Source of the DNA: Fidelibacterota bacterium
Lineage (GTDB): Bacteria; Fidelibacterota; Marinisomatia; Marinisomatales; TCS55
Reading direction: 5' to 3'
Assembly: GCA_014382015.1 (NCBI GenBank)
Contig: JACNKN010000048.1
Location: 1-64,000 of the forward strand
Length of the DNA: 64,000 nt
This document shows, piece after piece, positions 17,364 through 26,666 of this stretch. Each line of letters starts with the position of its first letter. The stretch's first letter is position 1. The position numbers and the translations under genes were made by a program. The notes under the pieces are model-generated. The model was given only the letters and a program-made list of their open reading frames with translations, was not told the DNA's origin and did no database searches.

Positions 17364-17693
17364 TTATGTTATAATATCTTTCAGTAAGTCTTCTGCCTGG
17401 GTCTTAAACGTATCGGGAATATACAATTTTACCGAGCCGCCGGGCAGGCTCAATGCTTTAATTCCAAATGCCGAGCTTAAAAAATCACCTTTGGTATAGC
17501 AAGGGATATCATTTTGCTCCAATAGTACCACAGCCATATCAGCCAATGCGGCTCCATTGAAATCTGCAATGGAAATCCAGGTCATATTCTCCAACGGTTC
17601 CGATTTCGGTTTTAGTTCAACTAGGGATACACCACAGTCCTGGCATATTTTTATTTCTTCAACATATTCACTTTTACATTCAGGACAAAACAT
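17364..17693 (-). CDS. Zinc-ribbon protein with DUF2007-like domain
   Basis: A 109-residue cytoplasmic protein. An N-terminal zinc ribbon, '[20 protein letters not shown]' (two CxxC pairs), is followed by a DUF2007-like domain (about 35-109) with '[24 protein letters not shown]' and '[20 protein letters not shown]'. DUF2007 proteins are putative regulatory proteins related to PII-like folds; the ligand is unknown. It is immediately upstream of the hisS fragment. Confidence 0.82.
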   Translation of the reverse strand: MFCPECKSEYVEEIKICQDCGVSLVELKPKSEPLENMTWISIADFNGAALADMAVVLLEQNDIPCYTKGDFLSSAFGIKALSLPGGSVKLYIPDTFKTQAEDLLKDIIT

Positions 17694-17766
17694 AATTAGG
17701 CTCCATTATTATGATGGAATTTACAGTATATCATCTTATGTGAACGAATCTTGACCTAATTTTTAA

Positions 17767-20700
17767 TTATCGGTCAAACAAAGATGGTCGGCTGAATGAT
17801 CCGCCTCGCCGTTCAAGTTTCAAGTCTTTTAGATTCGGTGATTTTACATTCAGTTTTAAATAAAGTCCCGAAGCATATCCATTCGGCGTCCAGTTTACAC
17901 TCATTTCCCAGCAATGGAGATCTCGATAAATAGAAAACGTATGGCTGACTAAATTTTGTTTAATGAGATCAAATCGTGCATTATACTTTACCTTCCAATT
18001 TTCCGTTACATTGATTGTTGAATTGGTGGACATCCAGAATGTTTTCTGGGGGTTGTTTGGATTTGCATTATTGTAAGCAAAACTGAAACTGGCAGACGTG
18101 GACCAAATGTCACCAGATGGTTTTTTATCCCCACCCAGCGTATTTCCAAAGCCTGTAAACATTCCTGCAAGATTGGCGCCATCGAACCTTTCCACTGATT
18201 CTGTCGTGTCCTCTTCGGTGATTTCATCTTCTTCTTTATCAAAAGAAAGACGTTTCCCGGAGAATCGGAACCCTGTAGAAAAGCGGGCGTTAATCAGTCT
18301 GGGTGTTGGTACACCACCCCTTGTTTTGAACTGGTTTATCCGCATATTATTTTCTGTATCAAAATCATACCAATCATGGGTCATTGCAAAATCTAAATTT
18401 AATTTTCGGCTCACATTGGCTCGGATGGAAGAACTGATATTGCGCCATTGGAATTCATCTGCCACAAAATTTCGGCTGGTGCCCATTCGCCAGGAAAACA
18501 AATCCTGTTTTCTTTCGTTTTCTCCATTCACAATCTTTGCTTGGAAACTATTGGTCATGGAAAAATTCATAGATTGACTTTCGCCCCTAGGTGTGCCCCC
18601 GGCCAGGGTGCCGGAGAATCGATCGAAGTAAACCACCTCTCCATTATCTTGTTGAATCACCTCGTAATATCCGGGGTTTGCACCGAAGACTTCTTGAGAA
18701 AAATCGGGTCGGTAGGAATAACCAATGGATGGAGCAATCACGTGGCGAATCGCTTCCATCTTTCCTATTTTTACAGGGAATAATCCATAGATTTGGGTAT
18801 TCATGGAAATATTGAATGAACCGGTGGTTCGGGCCGCAAATCCAGTCACCTCATTGCGGTTAATTGTTCCGGTGGAATCGATAACTCCGGTGAATGATCG
18901 ATTCACCCAATCCGATTTCAGGGAGATACTGGGGGTGATATTGATATATTTAAAAATTTTGGATGACATACTCAACCCGGAAGAGTGGGTCATAAAATAA
19001 TCGACAAATGTCTGTGTCAAAGGATCTTCATTTTCATTCATCATCCACCGATAACCTGTGGTAGTGTCGTTGACAGCATAAGCCTCCGACTCATAATAAT
19101 TATTTAGATTGTTTGTAAATCGTGAAGAATACCGATAGTTGATATTATGATACCATTTTTTCTTTTTCGCCTTGGTAGGGAAGAGGGCTCTTTGGGAGTG
19201 ATTAAAAGCCAATTGAGGTAGTGTATTGGTAGTAATATTGATTTGCTGTCCGGCCCGGGCGGGTAGGGTATAAAATACAGAACTTTGGTCAATTTTTTTC
19301 TCTGCCATCAGGTCCCGCCGGGATGAAAGATTCAAACTGAGGCTGTTTTTTGATTTGGGCCAACGCTTTGAATAGGTCGCATTGGAAACAGCCTGTTGAT
19401 TTAGTCGTTGACTTTGTTCGATTCCGGTCCGACGGTTATAATCTCCGCTGGAATAATAACTGGCATTCACGGCGGCAGACTGGTTGTTTCGCAATTGCTG
19501 GCTGTGATTCCATCGAACCACATAGTCGCTTTGACGGTTGCCCCATAAATTGTAAATATCTCTATCTTCGTCCAGGACAGAACCTGCAAACCGCTGTTTT
19601 GTCTCCAATTCCAAATTCCCGGAATATGCATATCGTTTCACATATTTGTTCTGGGATCGAAGGGTAATTCCATCTCGATCGTATAGGCTCATGGTGAATT
19701 TCGAATCAAAATATTCGCTGGCAGCCCAATAATAGCCAAGCCCGTTAATGTAACCACCCCACCGAGCATCGGTCCCATAGGATGGCATAATCCAGCCCGA
19801 ATGCCTTCGGCCTTTTTGATGGGGGAATACACCAAAGGGTAAACCAAACACAGGAATATTGGCAATGTATAGAACAATGGGACGGGCAATGACTTTATCC
19901 TCATTAATCATTTTCATTCTCCGACTTTCAAAATGAAAATGAGGGTCATCCAAATCGCAGGTTGTATAGGCTGCATCATCAATATAAAAAATATCCATAT
20001 TTTGGTTCCGGATTTCCTGCCCGTGATAATATCCATCCTCTGCTTTGGTGGTACCACGAATCACCTTTCCATGGCGAGTTTCAAGGTTATAAATCATCGT
20101 ATCTCCAACCATGGGATCCTCTCCATTCTCTACCATAGATGGTCGGATCCAGCCATAGGTAGAATCTTTTTCGGATTCTGGCAATGCCTTCAACAAATTG
20201 TTCCGCCAAGCCACATTGATGAACCCTGCCGTCAGGTTTATATTGGTATAATCGATGACCGCATCCCCATGGAGGTCCGTGAATTCATTAACCACATCAT
20301 AGTCAATATCTTCTGATTCATAATGAATCGGTCCTTCCACATCTGCGCCGGTGGAGTCGGGGGTATAGGTACCTCTGGAGCCACCACTTACAAATATTTT
20401 TTGTAACTCATTTTCAGCAAAATTCATGATTATCGTATCCCCGGAAGCCTCATTTTTCCCTTGAAATACGGAGTCTTCGAATATGTGATACAGAGTAGTG
20501 GCCATCCCTTCCAACCGCATGGAATCCATAACGCCATCGGTAAAATATCCCCGGAGAATTGATCCGGTCATATCATCGGAAAATGATATTGAATCTTCAA
20601 AAGTAAGGGTGTCCCCATCCACAATTTCTGTCCACTGGCGCAAGCCGGTAGAAGGATGGGTCGCGTGTGCATCACTGGGAATAAACAGACTTTTAAGTAC

Positions 20701-21399
20701 ATCCTCATCATATTCTAAGAATATTTCACTCCCGGCAATGGTCTGGTTATTGTCCAGAATTTCCGGTTTTATTCGCAGGGTGGTTTTACCATTTTCCCGA
20801 TCATAAATGGCTTCCCCGCAGGTGGCCAAACGCCCTTCTTCTGTAATGGAAACATTCCCTCTCGCAGCGTAAGAGACGCCATCCGATTCGGGAATTTCAA
20901 AATATTCAATCCGATCGCCCTTAATGGTTTGTTTATCCTGGATCAGGGTGGCATTTCCATTGGCAGAACCGCTATCCAATTCTGAAAAATAAAATAAAGT
21001 ATCGGCCACCAAGCTGTAAGTGGTATCCCAAACATGGGTATTGCTGTAGGCGATCATGATATCTTTTGGAGAATCTACAAAGAGGGAATCGCAAGTGAGA
21101 TTTTGCACATTTTCTACCATGGAAACATTCCCGAAAAGAAAACCCTGTTCCGTTTTTTGATCGAAGCGGGCCCAGTCACAATTCATGATCATGTCCCCTT
21201 TTTTAAAAATAACATTTCCCCGCAAATATTGAATGGATTTGCCATCTACAGTAATGTTTTCTAATAGGTCGGCTTGTTTGAGTCGAAGTCGATCATCTTG
21301 CCCAAAGGACAGGGCGAGAAAAAAAGAGATGGCTAAGCAATGGACCCATTGACCATTTCTCTTTGGATTGGAATGATTTAAGAAATAAAAAAATCGCAT
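17767..21399 (-). CDS. lptD: LptD/OstA-like outer-membrane LPS assembly protein
   Basis: A 1210-residue outer-membrane protein. After a signal peptide (to about residue 33) come OstA-like repeats of the LptA/LptD N-domain kind ('GNVIFKKGDMIMNCDWARFD', 'GNVSITEEGRLATCGEAIYD'). A long LptD-type barrel then begins near 'IPVFGLPFGVFPHQKGRRHSGWIMPSYG'. LptD inserts lipopolysaccharide into the outer leaflet with LptE. At 1210 residues it is much longer than the E. coli protein (784), as is usual for FCB-group homologues. It ends 'RPSLFDR'. Its ATG overlaps the last base of rarA, so the two are coupled. Confidence 0.85.
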   Translation of the reverse strand: MRFFYFLNHSNPKRNGQWVHCLAISFFLALSFGQDDRLRLKQADLLENITVDGKSIQYLRGNVIFKKGDMIMNCDWARFDQKTEQGFLFGNVSMVENVQNLTCDSLFVDSPKDIMIAYSNTHVWDTTYSLVADTLFYFSELDSGSANGNATLIQDKQTIKGDRIEYFEIPESDGVSYAARGNVSITEEGRLATCGEAIYDRENGKTTLRIKPEILDNNQTIAGSEIFLEYDEDVLKSLFIPSDAHATHPSTGLRQWTEIVDGDTLTFEDSISFSDDMTGSILRGYFTDGVMDSMRLEGMATTLYHIFEDSVFQGKNEASGDTIIMNFAENELQKIFVSGGSRGTYTPDSTGADVEGPIHYESEDIDYDVVNEFTDLHGDAVIDYTNINLTAGFINVAWRNNLLKALPESEKDSTYGWIRPSMVENGEDPMVGDTMIYNLETRHGKVIRGTTKAEDGYYHGQEIRNQNMDIFYIDDAAYTTCDLDDPHFHFESRRMKMINEDKVIARPIVLYIANIPVFGLPFGVFPHQKGRRHSGWIMPSYGTDARWGGYINGLGYYWAASEYFDSKFTMSLYDRDGITLRSQNKYVKRYAYSGNLELETKQRFAGSVLDEDRDIYNLWGNRQSDYVVRWNHSQQLRNNQSAAVNASYYSSGDYNRRTGIEQSQRLNQQAVSNATYSKRWPKSKNSLSLNLSSRRDLMAEKKIDQSSVFYTLPARAGQQINITTNTLPQLAFNHSQRALFPTKAKKKKWYHNINYRYSSRFTNNLNNYYESEAYAVNDTTTGYRWMMNENEDPLTQTFVDYFMTHSSGLSMSSKIFKYINITPSISLKSDWVNRSFTGVIDSTGTINRNEVTGFAARTTGSFNISMNTQIYGLFPVKIGKMEAIRHVIAPSIGYSYRPDFSQEVFGANPGYYEVIQQDNGEVVYFDRFSGTLAGGTPRGESQSMNFSMTNSFQAKIVNGENERKQDLFSWRMGTSRNFVADEFQWRNISSSIRANVSRKLNLDFAMTHDWYDFDTENNMRINQFKTRGGVPTPRLINARFSTGFRFSGKRLSFDKEEDEITEEDTTESVERFDGANLAGMFTGFGNTLGGDKKPSGDIWSTSASFSFAYNNANPNNPQKTFWMSTNSTINVTENWKVKYNARFDLIKQNLVSHTFSIYRDLHCWEMSVNWTPNGYASGLYLKLNVKSPNLKDLKLERRGGSFSRPSLFDR

Positions 21400-22700
21400 T
21401 AATCAGAAAAACGTTTTGGCCAAAGTTTTTTCAGTCGACCTCGGATGTATCCCTCATAACCTAACTCCGTGGGATGGTAAAATGTTTCCGATTTTCCTTC
21501 AGGGAAATAATCCGCATCCACAAAATGCTCCGGTTGGTTGTGGGGATATTGATAATCTTTACCATAATTCAATGACTTCATGAGGTCTGTGGGCGCATTC
21601 CGCAAATGGAGTGGAACATTGGGTGATCCTTCTGAAGCAATTTTTTTCATGGCTGAATTAATGGCCATATAGCTGGCATTGGATTTGGGTGCACAGGCCA
21701 GATAGGTGGTAATCTGGGAAAGAATAATGGATGCCTCCGGCATGCCAATCATGTGGACGGCCTGAAACCCTGAGGTGGCAATGGCCAAGCCTTGAGGGTC
21801 GGCATTACCAATATCTTCTGATGCCAGAATGATAAGCCGTCGTGCAATAAACTCCGGTTTTTCGCCACCTTCCAACATGAGCGCAAGCCAATAAACAGCC
21901 GCATCCGGATCACTTCCGCGAACGGATTTAATAAAAGCGCTAATGGTATCATAATGGTAGTCGCCTGTTTTATCATATAGTTGTGTTTTACTTTGGAGTG
22001 CTTCTTCCAATATCTTAGATGTAATCCTTCCATCATTTCCAACCAGGCTGGAGGCAAGTTCAATAGTATTGAGCATTTTTCTTGCATCGCCGCCTGCAGA
22101 TTTTAATAATTTCAATTTCACATTATCATTTATATGAATTTTACCTTTAGATAAAATAATATCTTCTTTAAATGCCCGGCTCAAGACAAGGGATAGTTGA
22201 TCTTCGCCTAAAGGATTCAGGGTCAATACACGGCATCGGGAAAGGAGGGGAGATATGACTTCGAATGATGGATTTTCTGTGGTGGCGCCAATCAATGTGA
22301 CCACACCTTCTTCCACTGCGTGGAGAAGCGCATCCTGCTGAGATTTGCTAAATCGATGAATTTCATCAATAAAGAGAATCGTCGGCCGACCTAAATCCCG
22401 ATTGGCTTTCCCTTTTTCAATCACTTTCCGCAAATCCTTAACCCCACTGGACACAGCCGACAATTCATGCATTTCCGCTTTCAAGTTATGGGCAATGATT
22501 CGAGCTAATGTGGTTTTACCCGTGCCGGGAGGTCCCCAAAAAAGGAGTGAAAACAATTGATTTTTTTCCAGAAGTTTTGATAAGATTTTATCTGGGTCAA
22601 TCAGATGGGATTGACCAATAAATCCTGTGAGAGACAGGGGACGGACCCGATCTGCCAGAGGCGGCAAATGCTGATTAAATAGAGATGGCGTGGCTGACAT
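21399..22700 (-). CDS. rarA: Replication-associated recombination ATPase RarA (MgsA)
   Basis: A 433-residue AAA+ protein acting at stalled replication forks. Walker A GPPGTGKTT is at 56-64 and Walker B 'ILFIDEIHRF' at 108-117. The sensor region 'IGATTENPSFEVISPLLSRCRVL' and the C-terminal domain 'SAFIKSVRGSDPDAAVYWLALMLEGGE...RRLIILASEDIGNADPQ' are diagnostic of RarA/WRNIP1. The length is usual. It is the first gene of a two-gene minus-strand unit with the LptD-like gene. The 92-base divergent gap to the FKBP gene must hold both promoters. Confidence 0.96.
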   Translation of the reverse strand: MSATPSLFNQHLPPLADRVRPLSLTGFIGQSHLIDPDKILSKLLEKNQLFSLLFWGPPGTGKTTLARIIAHNLKAEMHELSAVSSGVKDLRKVIEKGKANRDLGRPTILFIDEIHRFSKSQQDALLHAVEEGVVTLIGATTENPSFEVISPLLSRCRVLTLNPLGEDQLSLVLSRAFKEDIILSKGKIHINDNVKLKLLKSAGGDARKMLNTIELASSLVGNDGRITSKILEEALQSKTQLYDKTGDYHYDTISAFIKSVRGSDPDAAVYWLALMLEGGEKPEFIARRLIILASEDIGNADPQGLAIATSGFQAVHMIGMPEASIILSQITTYLACAPKSNASYMAINSAMKKIASEGSPNVPLHLRNAPTDLMKSLNYGKDYQYPHNQPEHFVDADYFPEGKSETFYHPTELGYEGYIRGRLKKLWPKRFSD

Positions 22701-22792
22701 GATAGAATTTACCCTGATTCATGCGGGGAAATTTACAGTAATTCTATTCTGTCAATTGATGTAAACTTCTGCCTTTCTAAGGGAGAAAAAAT

Positions 22793-23197
22793 ATGAAATT
22801 AAAATGGCAAATACCTGCATTAGCAATATTCATGTTAATGGCGGGCTGCAGTAAGGAAGATAAAGTGATAGATGGCGAATTAATGATAGAAGATATTATT
22901 GTTGGGGAAGGAACGGAGGCTGTTAAACACAGTATTGTTACCGTGAATTACACCGGTTGGCTGGAAGATGGAACCAAATTTGATTCCTCTTTAAACCCAG
23001 GCCGGGAACCATTTCGATTTACTGTGGGTGCCGGTCAGGTAATCCAGGGATGGGATCAGGGGATTCCAGGGATGAAAATAGGGGGTAAACGGAAATTAAC
23101 GATTCCACCGAGTATGGGATATGGGAGTCGTGACATGGGTGCAATTCCGCCGAATTCAGTTCTCATTTTTGAGGTGGATTTATTAGTTGTGGAATAG
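22793..23197 (+). CDS. FKBP-type peptidyl-prolyl isomerase, lipoprotein
   Basis: A 134-residue prolyl isomerase anchored by a lipobox ('LMAGC', Cys19). The FKBP domain covers about 40-134: '[18 protein letters not shown]', '[41 protein letters not shown]' and '[14 protein letters not shown]'. All ligand-pocket residues look intact. It should assist folding at the outer or inner membrane in the periplasm. It has a purine-rich ribosome site (GGGAGAA) before the ATG and stands alone. Confidence 0.94.
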   Translation: MKLKWQIPALAIFMLMAGCSKEDKVIDGELMIEDIIVGEGTEAVKHSIVTVNYTGWLEDGTKFDSSLNPGREPFRFTVGAGQVIQGWDQGIPGMKIGGKRKLTIPPSMGYGSRDMGAIPPNSVLIFEVDLLVVE

Positions 23198-23257
23198 GTA
23201 CACTCCAGTCTTCGTAGCAGCAGACTATTAACCAATTGGGCAACCAAGGACTCATGA

Positions 23258-23962
23258 TTGGCGAGTGAACTAAATAATAATTATCGATCCATTTATAATT
23301 TGCCGTATCAGTATACCATTATGGCAAAAGTATTGTTTGGACGCAAGATTATGCGTTATAAACAATGGGAAATGGATCATATAACTGACTTCATTAAAAC
23401 CTATGCCAATGGTGGGCCTCTCTTGGATATGGGTTGTTCCACCGGTCACATGGTGGAAGTTTTATCAAATCATTTTGGTACGGATCGGATTCATGGGGCC
23501 GATATTCACATTGATTCGGTCAACCGAAATAAAAAAGTGTTAAAAGATAATCAATTTCACCATGTTCATAATGGATTTTATCAAGAGTATAAAGGTCGTT
23601 ATAATGTGGTCACATTAATGCATGTACTCGAACATGTAGATCACCCTGTCCAAACACTTAAAAAAATTCATTCGTTGTTAACAGATGATGGCGTTTTGGT
23701 TCTCAGTGTTCCTCAAGATCGTATTCGCGGTGATTCAGCTATATTTGAAAATATTCTCAATGTATGCCGTGGCAAATTTGTAAATGTTCATGTGAGGAAT
23801 TATAAATATGGGCAATTACAAAAAGATGTAAATGCAGCCGGCCTTGAAATTATATCCCATCGTTATATTCATTGTTACTGGCCGAATTCAAATAAAAAAC
23901 GAATGGGTAATTACAGTTTAATCTTATATACAAAAAAAGCCCCGATTAGAAACGGGGTCTAA
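23258..23962 (+). CDS. Class I SAM-dependent methyltransferase
   Basis: A 234-residue methyltransferase with motif I 'GPLLDMGCSTGHMVEVL', 'GADIHIDSV', motif IV-like 'YNVVTLMHVLEHVDHPVQTLKKIHSLLTDDGVLVLSVPQD' and a C-terminal 'YSLILYTKKAP'. The substrate is unknown. The pattern resembles methyltransferases acting on polyprenyl or glycan intermediates. The frame opens with TTG at 23258; an ATG at 23321 would lose 21 residues including 'NNYRSIYNLPYQYTIM', which looks like a conserved N terminus, so TTG is preferred. Its last codons overlap a minus-strand terminator hairpin. Confidence 0.8.
   Translation: MASELNNNYRSIYNLPYQYTIMAKVLFGRKIMRYKQWEMDHITDFIKTYANGGPLLDMGCSTGHMVEVLSNHFGTDRIHGADIHIDSVNRNKKVLKDNQFHHVHNGFYQEYKGRYNVVTLMHVLEHVDHPVQTLKKIHSLLTDDGVLVLSVPQDRIRGDSAIFENILNVCRGKFVNVHVRNYKYGQLQKDVNAAGLEIISHRYIHCYWPNSNKKRMGNYSLILYTKKAPIRNGV
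23932..23958 (-). terminator. Minus-strand terminator overlapping the methyltransferase 3' end
   Basis: Read on the minus strand: CCCCG, an 8-base loop, CGGGG, then CTTTTTTTG. The hairpin and U-run would stop transcripts coming from greA and tRNA-Thr. It lies within the last coding codons of the plus-strand methyltransferase, so one sequence serves both purposes. Confidence 0.6.
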
Positions 23963-23996
23963 TAGAGGGCCACTGAGGAGAGTCCCTGCCGGCCCT

Positions 23997-24200
23997 CCCC
24001 CGCCAGCCGGCGGATCGGGAGCAGGCTGGGAACGCCTGACCTACGCATTATCCCGACAAAGATATTTGATTGTAGAGCCGGTGACTGGATTTGAACCAGC
24101 GACTTGATCATTACGAATGATCTACTCTACCAGCTGAGTTACACCGGCATAATTATAAAAAAGCTGCCTGTCCGCCGTAATCCGCCAGCCTGCGGATGCA
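23997..24200. repeat. Pair of GC-rich palindromes flanking the tRNA gene
   Basis: Two GC-rich hairpins of the same kind, sharing CCGCCAGCC.GCGGAT, lie on either side of the tRNA: at about 23999-24017 (CCGCC-AGCC-GGCGG) and 24179-24197 (ATCCGC-CAGCCT-GCGGAT). Their base composition is very unlike the surrounding AT-rich DNA. They look like small mobile palindromes, similar in style to those nested in the inverted-repeat element at 651-947. Confidence 0.55.
24076..24148 (-). tRNA. tRNA-Thr (anticodon CGU)
   Basis: The minus strand folds as a full cloverleaf of 73 bases: acceptor GCCGGTG/CACCGGC, D-arm with 'CTCAGCTGGTAGAG', anticodon stem GATCA/TGATC around loop TTCGTAA (anticodon CGT, reading ACG), and T-arm CTGG-TTCAAAT-CCAG. 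The discriminator base is T and no CCA is encoded. It reads threonine codon ACG. greA lies upstream on the same strand and a terminator follows. Confidence 0.95.
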
Positions 24201-24296
24201 AGAGGGAGCTACAGTGGCATAAATTTAGCGGGTGAAAATACGCATTTTTAAACTATTAGATTTTGGGAGCACGTTAGCATCTGATCGTGTTAATCA

Positions 24297-24776
24297 TCAT
24301 TCTGTAGAAACCTTTTCAATTGAAATAATTGTGAACGTCGTCTCCTTACCCTGGATTTCTAGTGTAAAATCTTCGTCAATCTTTTTTCCAATGATGGCTT
24401 GGCCAAAAGGTGAATGATAGGTTACAATCATGGGATAAAGATCCAAATCAAATTCAATGGGGCCTAACAGGTAATAGTCTATGGTTTCATCCTTGCCCTC
24501 TTCACGGATTGTAACCTTATTGCCAAATCCTACTTCGTCGGTATCAATTTCGCTTTTCTGGATGAACCGGAATGGTGCATGGGACTGCATCAATTGTTTC
24601 TTACGTACGATTAAACTCTGCTGCTCTCTAGCAGCGTGATATTCTGCATTTTCCTTAAGATCTCCATGGCTAGCTGCCTCTCTAATTTTTAATGAAGTTT
24701 CTCTTTTTAACTTATCAATAGCTTTCATTTCCTTTTCCAAAGCGCGGTATGTATCCCGCAAAATCAAAGTTGCCAT
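24297..24776 (-). CDS. greA: GreA-type transcription elongation factor
   Basis: A 159-residue factor that helps stalled RNA polymerase cleave backtracked RNA. The N-terminal coiled coil (about 1-75) includes 'REAASHGDLKENAEYHAAREQQSLI', the signature of the family with the acidic tip. The C-terminal FKBP-like domain ends 'YHSPFGQAIIGKKIDEDFTLEIQGKETTFTI'. An upstream ATG at 24830 would add 18 unconvincing residues. I chose 24776 because AAAGGA lies 9 bases before it and the protein then begins like its relatives. Confidence 0.88.
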   Translation of the reverse strand: MATLILRDTYRALEKEMKAIDKLKRETSLKIREAASHGDLKENAEYHAAREQQSLIVRKKQLMQSHAPFRFIQKSEIDTDEVGFGNKVTIREEGKDETIDYYLLGPIEFDLDLYPMIVTYHSPFGQAIIGKKIDEDFTLEIQGKETTFTIISIEKVSTE

Positions 24777-24905
24777 ATTGACAATCCTTTTCTTAATCTG
24801 ATTATATAAATTGTTTGGTTGAGATTGCAATTATATGCAATTCAGGAGAAAAATTAAGTCAATGAAAATGCCAAATCAAGTACTTGTTTTTCGTCGAATT
24901 AGTAG

Positions 24906-25069
24906 TAGAAGGCTTTGCAAAACCCGATACACAAATTAAAAAGTTTAAATTTTTCCTGCTTTTCGTTGGAAAATTTGTCCATAATACCATTATTGACTGC
25001 ATTTCCCGCCTTAATCAGCCAATTTTTAATTCTTTTTTCTTTACGCACAGTGTTTTGCAAAGCCTTCTA
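24906..25069. repeat. Non-autonomous inverted-repeat (MITE-like) element, copy 2
   Basis: A 164-base element with perfect 18-base ends, TAGAAGGCTTTGCAAAAC and its complement. It matches copy 1 (651-947) at both ends and in internal blocks but lacks copy 1's palindromic inserts, so it is closer to the basic unit. On the minus strand it is open throughout, reading 'KALQNTVRKEKRIKNWLIKAGNAV', and copy 1 preserves most of that reading. This suggests descent from the end of a coding sequence. The flanking sequence 24831-24905 and 25070-25277 contains no gene that I can see. Confidence 0.85.
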
Positions 25070-25277
25070 GTAAGTGGTTCCAGTCCCATACCGATTTTCA
25101 ATAATCAACTCATTATATTGGTTTATCCACGTTAATTATTTTTATCAATAAAATAATAGTCACCATTTTTATAGAACGGGTAAGTAAATTTTATTTTCTC
25201 TATTACAGAACAAATAGTCCCAAGCTCTTCGAGGAAGGCTTGAATTATAAGGGTATAAAAACAGAGCAGAATTTATT

Positions 25278-25619
25278 TTATACCACCAGTAAATTGTGTT
25301 TTTTAATGAAGTAATACCAAGTGGCTGTAGAAATGAGCAGAATAATTCCGCCTGTAAATGTCGTAATTAATGCTGTTTTCAAACCATTTAATATAATCAT
25401 TGGGGAAACATTTGATATACCGGACATTGCGTTAAAAGCAGAGTTGATACCAATTCCTGTAGCAAGAATCCCTGTAAATGCGGTGAAAACCCCAAGTAGA
25501 ATAATGCTATTTGTATAAAAGGGTTCTTTCATGTTTTTTACTGCAATATAGATTATAGCAGCGAATAAAATAAAAAGGACCATCATAAATGGACCACCGT
25601 TTAGGATTGTTTGAATCAT
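25278..25619 (-). CDS. Small MotA/TolQ/ExbB-like membrane protein
   Basis: A 113-residue protein with three hydrophobic segments: 'FMMVLFILFAAIIYIAV', 'SIILLGVFTAFTGILATGIGI' and 'ALITTFTGGIILLISTATWYYF'. The order and the last helix recall the proton-channel core of TolQ/ExbB/MotA, but the protein is much shorter and has no TolR/ExbD partner nearby. It lies 29 bases downstream of the XRE regulator and should be co-transcribed. The function is unknown. Confidence 0.6.
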   Translation of the reverse strand: MIQTILNGGPFMMVLFILFAAIIYIAVKNMKEPFYTNSIILLGVFTAFTGILATGIGINSAFNAMSGISNVSPMIILNGLKTALITTFTGGIILLISTATWYYFIKKHNLLVV

Positions 25620-25648
25620 ATTATGCCTCTTTTATTAATTGTTGTATT

Positions 25649-25879
25649 TTATTCATTCAAACCAAACCCATCATCATCAGATCGATATTCCAGGATGTCT
25701 CCAGGCTGGCAAGCCAAAACAATACAGATTTTTTCTAATGTTTGGTATCGCACGCCCCTGACATTTCCATTTTTCAATAACGATAAATTGGTCATAGACA
25801 TTCCAATCGCCTTCGAAAGTTGGGTCAGTGACATTTTTCTTTTGGCGAGCATCACATCAAGATTTGTAATAATTGGCAT
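25649..25879 (-). CDS. XRE-family regulator (YozG-like)
   Basis: A 76-residue protein that is almost only a helix-turn-helix: 'MLAKRKMSLTQLSKAIGMSMTNLSLLKNGNVRGVRYQTLEKICIVLACQPGDILEY'. This pattern is that of YozG/Cro-like regulators, which are usually paired with a small membrane protein, as here. It probably controls its own two-gene operon. Confidence 0.85.
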   Translation of the reverse strand: MPIITNLDVMLAKRKMSLTQLSKAIGMSMTNLSLLKNGNVRGVRYQTLEKICIVLACQPGDILEYRSDDDGFGLNE

Positions 25880-25954
25880 GGTAAACTGAATGAACTCTTC
25901 TATTTTGTTGTTGGAATATATTTAACAAAAATTTAAATAACAAGTATAATATAT

Positions 25955-25967
25955 TATGTATTACATA
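25955..25967. promoter_or_regulatory. Palindrome upstream of the XRE gene, possible operator
   Basis: TATGTA-T-TACATA is a perfect 13-base palindrome in the very AT-rich gap 25880-25994, 76 bases before the XRE start. Small XRE regulators often bind such sites in their own promoter. It is also upstream of nothing else on that strand. Function is inferred from position only; AT-rich DNA yields short palindromes by chance. Confidence 0.3.
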
Positions 25968-25994
25968 AAATAAAACAAATGATACATAAATATA

Positions 25995-26603
25995 CTAATA
26001 TGAATAATATTTCGCTGTCCGGTAAGCACCATAAATTTCTCCCCCATAAAATGTAACAGCCATGCCAACATATAAGGGTGCAAAAACACTTTTATTTTTT
26101 ATGGAAATGACTCCGGCGCGGATGGCCATGGCGGATAGAAGGAATCCATATAACCCATCTATGGGTCGCCCCGCATAGGCGCGCCCCAGCCCGGGAACGA
26201 CCATAGATAATCCTGCCGCGACCCAAGGCGATTTTGAGGAATGGAGGGATGGCGAATATTGAAGTGGATCAAACAATCGCCCGTCATCAAAAAATTGTCC
26301 ATTCATATTTTTGTGAGATTTAAATGCGTTTGGATTACACCTTATAATTCTGTCTGAGGTCATAAAAATACCCTTTACCGCACCATGAGTATGGATGGCC
26401 TGGGCACCATAATTGGAACAGCTGGGCGCGAATTGGCAGTTGAGATTGGTTTCGTTATAGGATAATCGCTGCCATTTGACGATAGGGTAAAGAAATATTT
26501 TTTGGAGACCAGAATTATTGGGATTGGCATAAAGGGAATCCGCTGGGTATTGAGCAGCAGCACATGCCATAAGTAGAATTGGTATGAAAAATTTTATAAT
26601 CAT
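25995..26603 (-). CDS. YidD-like domain protein with signal peptide and membrane-associated C terminus
   Basis: A 202-residue protein. After a signal sequence (1-17) comes a YidD-type core at about 50-95: '[37 protein letters not shown]', which keeps the family's two cysteines and the R.RCNP end. YidD helps insert inner-membrane proteins and is normally about 70-85 residues, cytoplasmic and encoded beside rnpA/yidC. Here the core is exported and followed by a glycine-rich, partly hydrophobic tail ('[40 protein letters not shown]') that suggests small membrane helices. It is a known-looking but poorly described variant. Confidence 0.75.
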   Translation of the reverse strand: MIIKFFIPILLMACAAAQYPADSLYANPNNSGLQKIFLYPIVKWQRLSYNETNLNCQFAPSCSNYGAQAIHTHGAVKGIFMTSDRIIRCNPNAFKSHKNMNGQFFDDGRLFDPLQYSPSLHSSKSPWVAAGLSMVVPGLGRAYAGRPIDGLYGFLLSAMAIRAGVISIKNKSVFAPLYVGMAVTFYGGEIYGAYRTAKYYSY

Positions 26604-26666
26604 ATACCTTAGAATTTACTTACACTTTTTTCTTGGAAGATTGAATGAATTCACTCAATTTTGGGT

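Noticed and set aside
17025-17387. Plus-strand lipoprotein-like frame with '[12 protein letters not shown]'
   Set aside because: It is antisense to the lipoprotein and hisS fragment; its lipobox is a mirror produced by the palindrome and the rest is nonsense.
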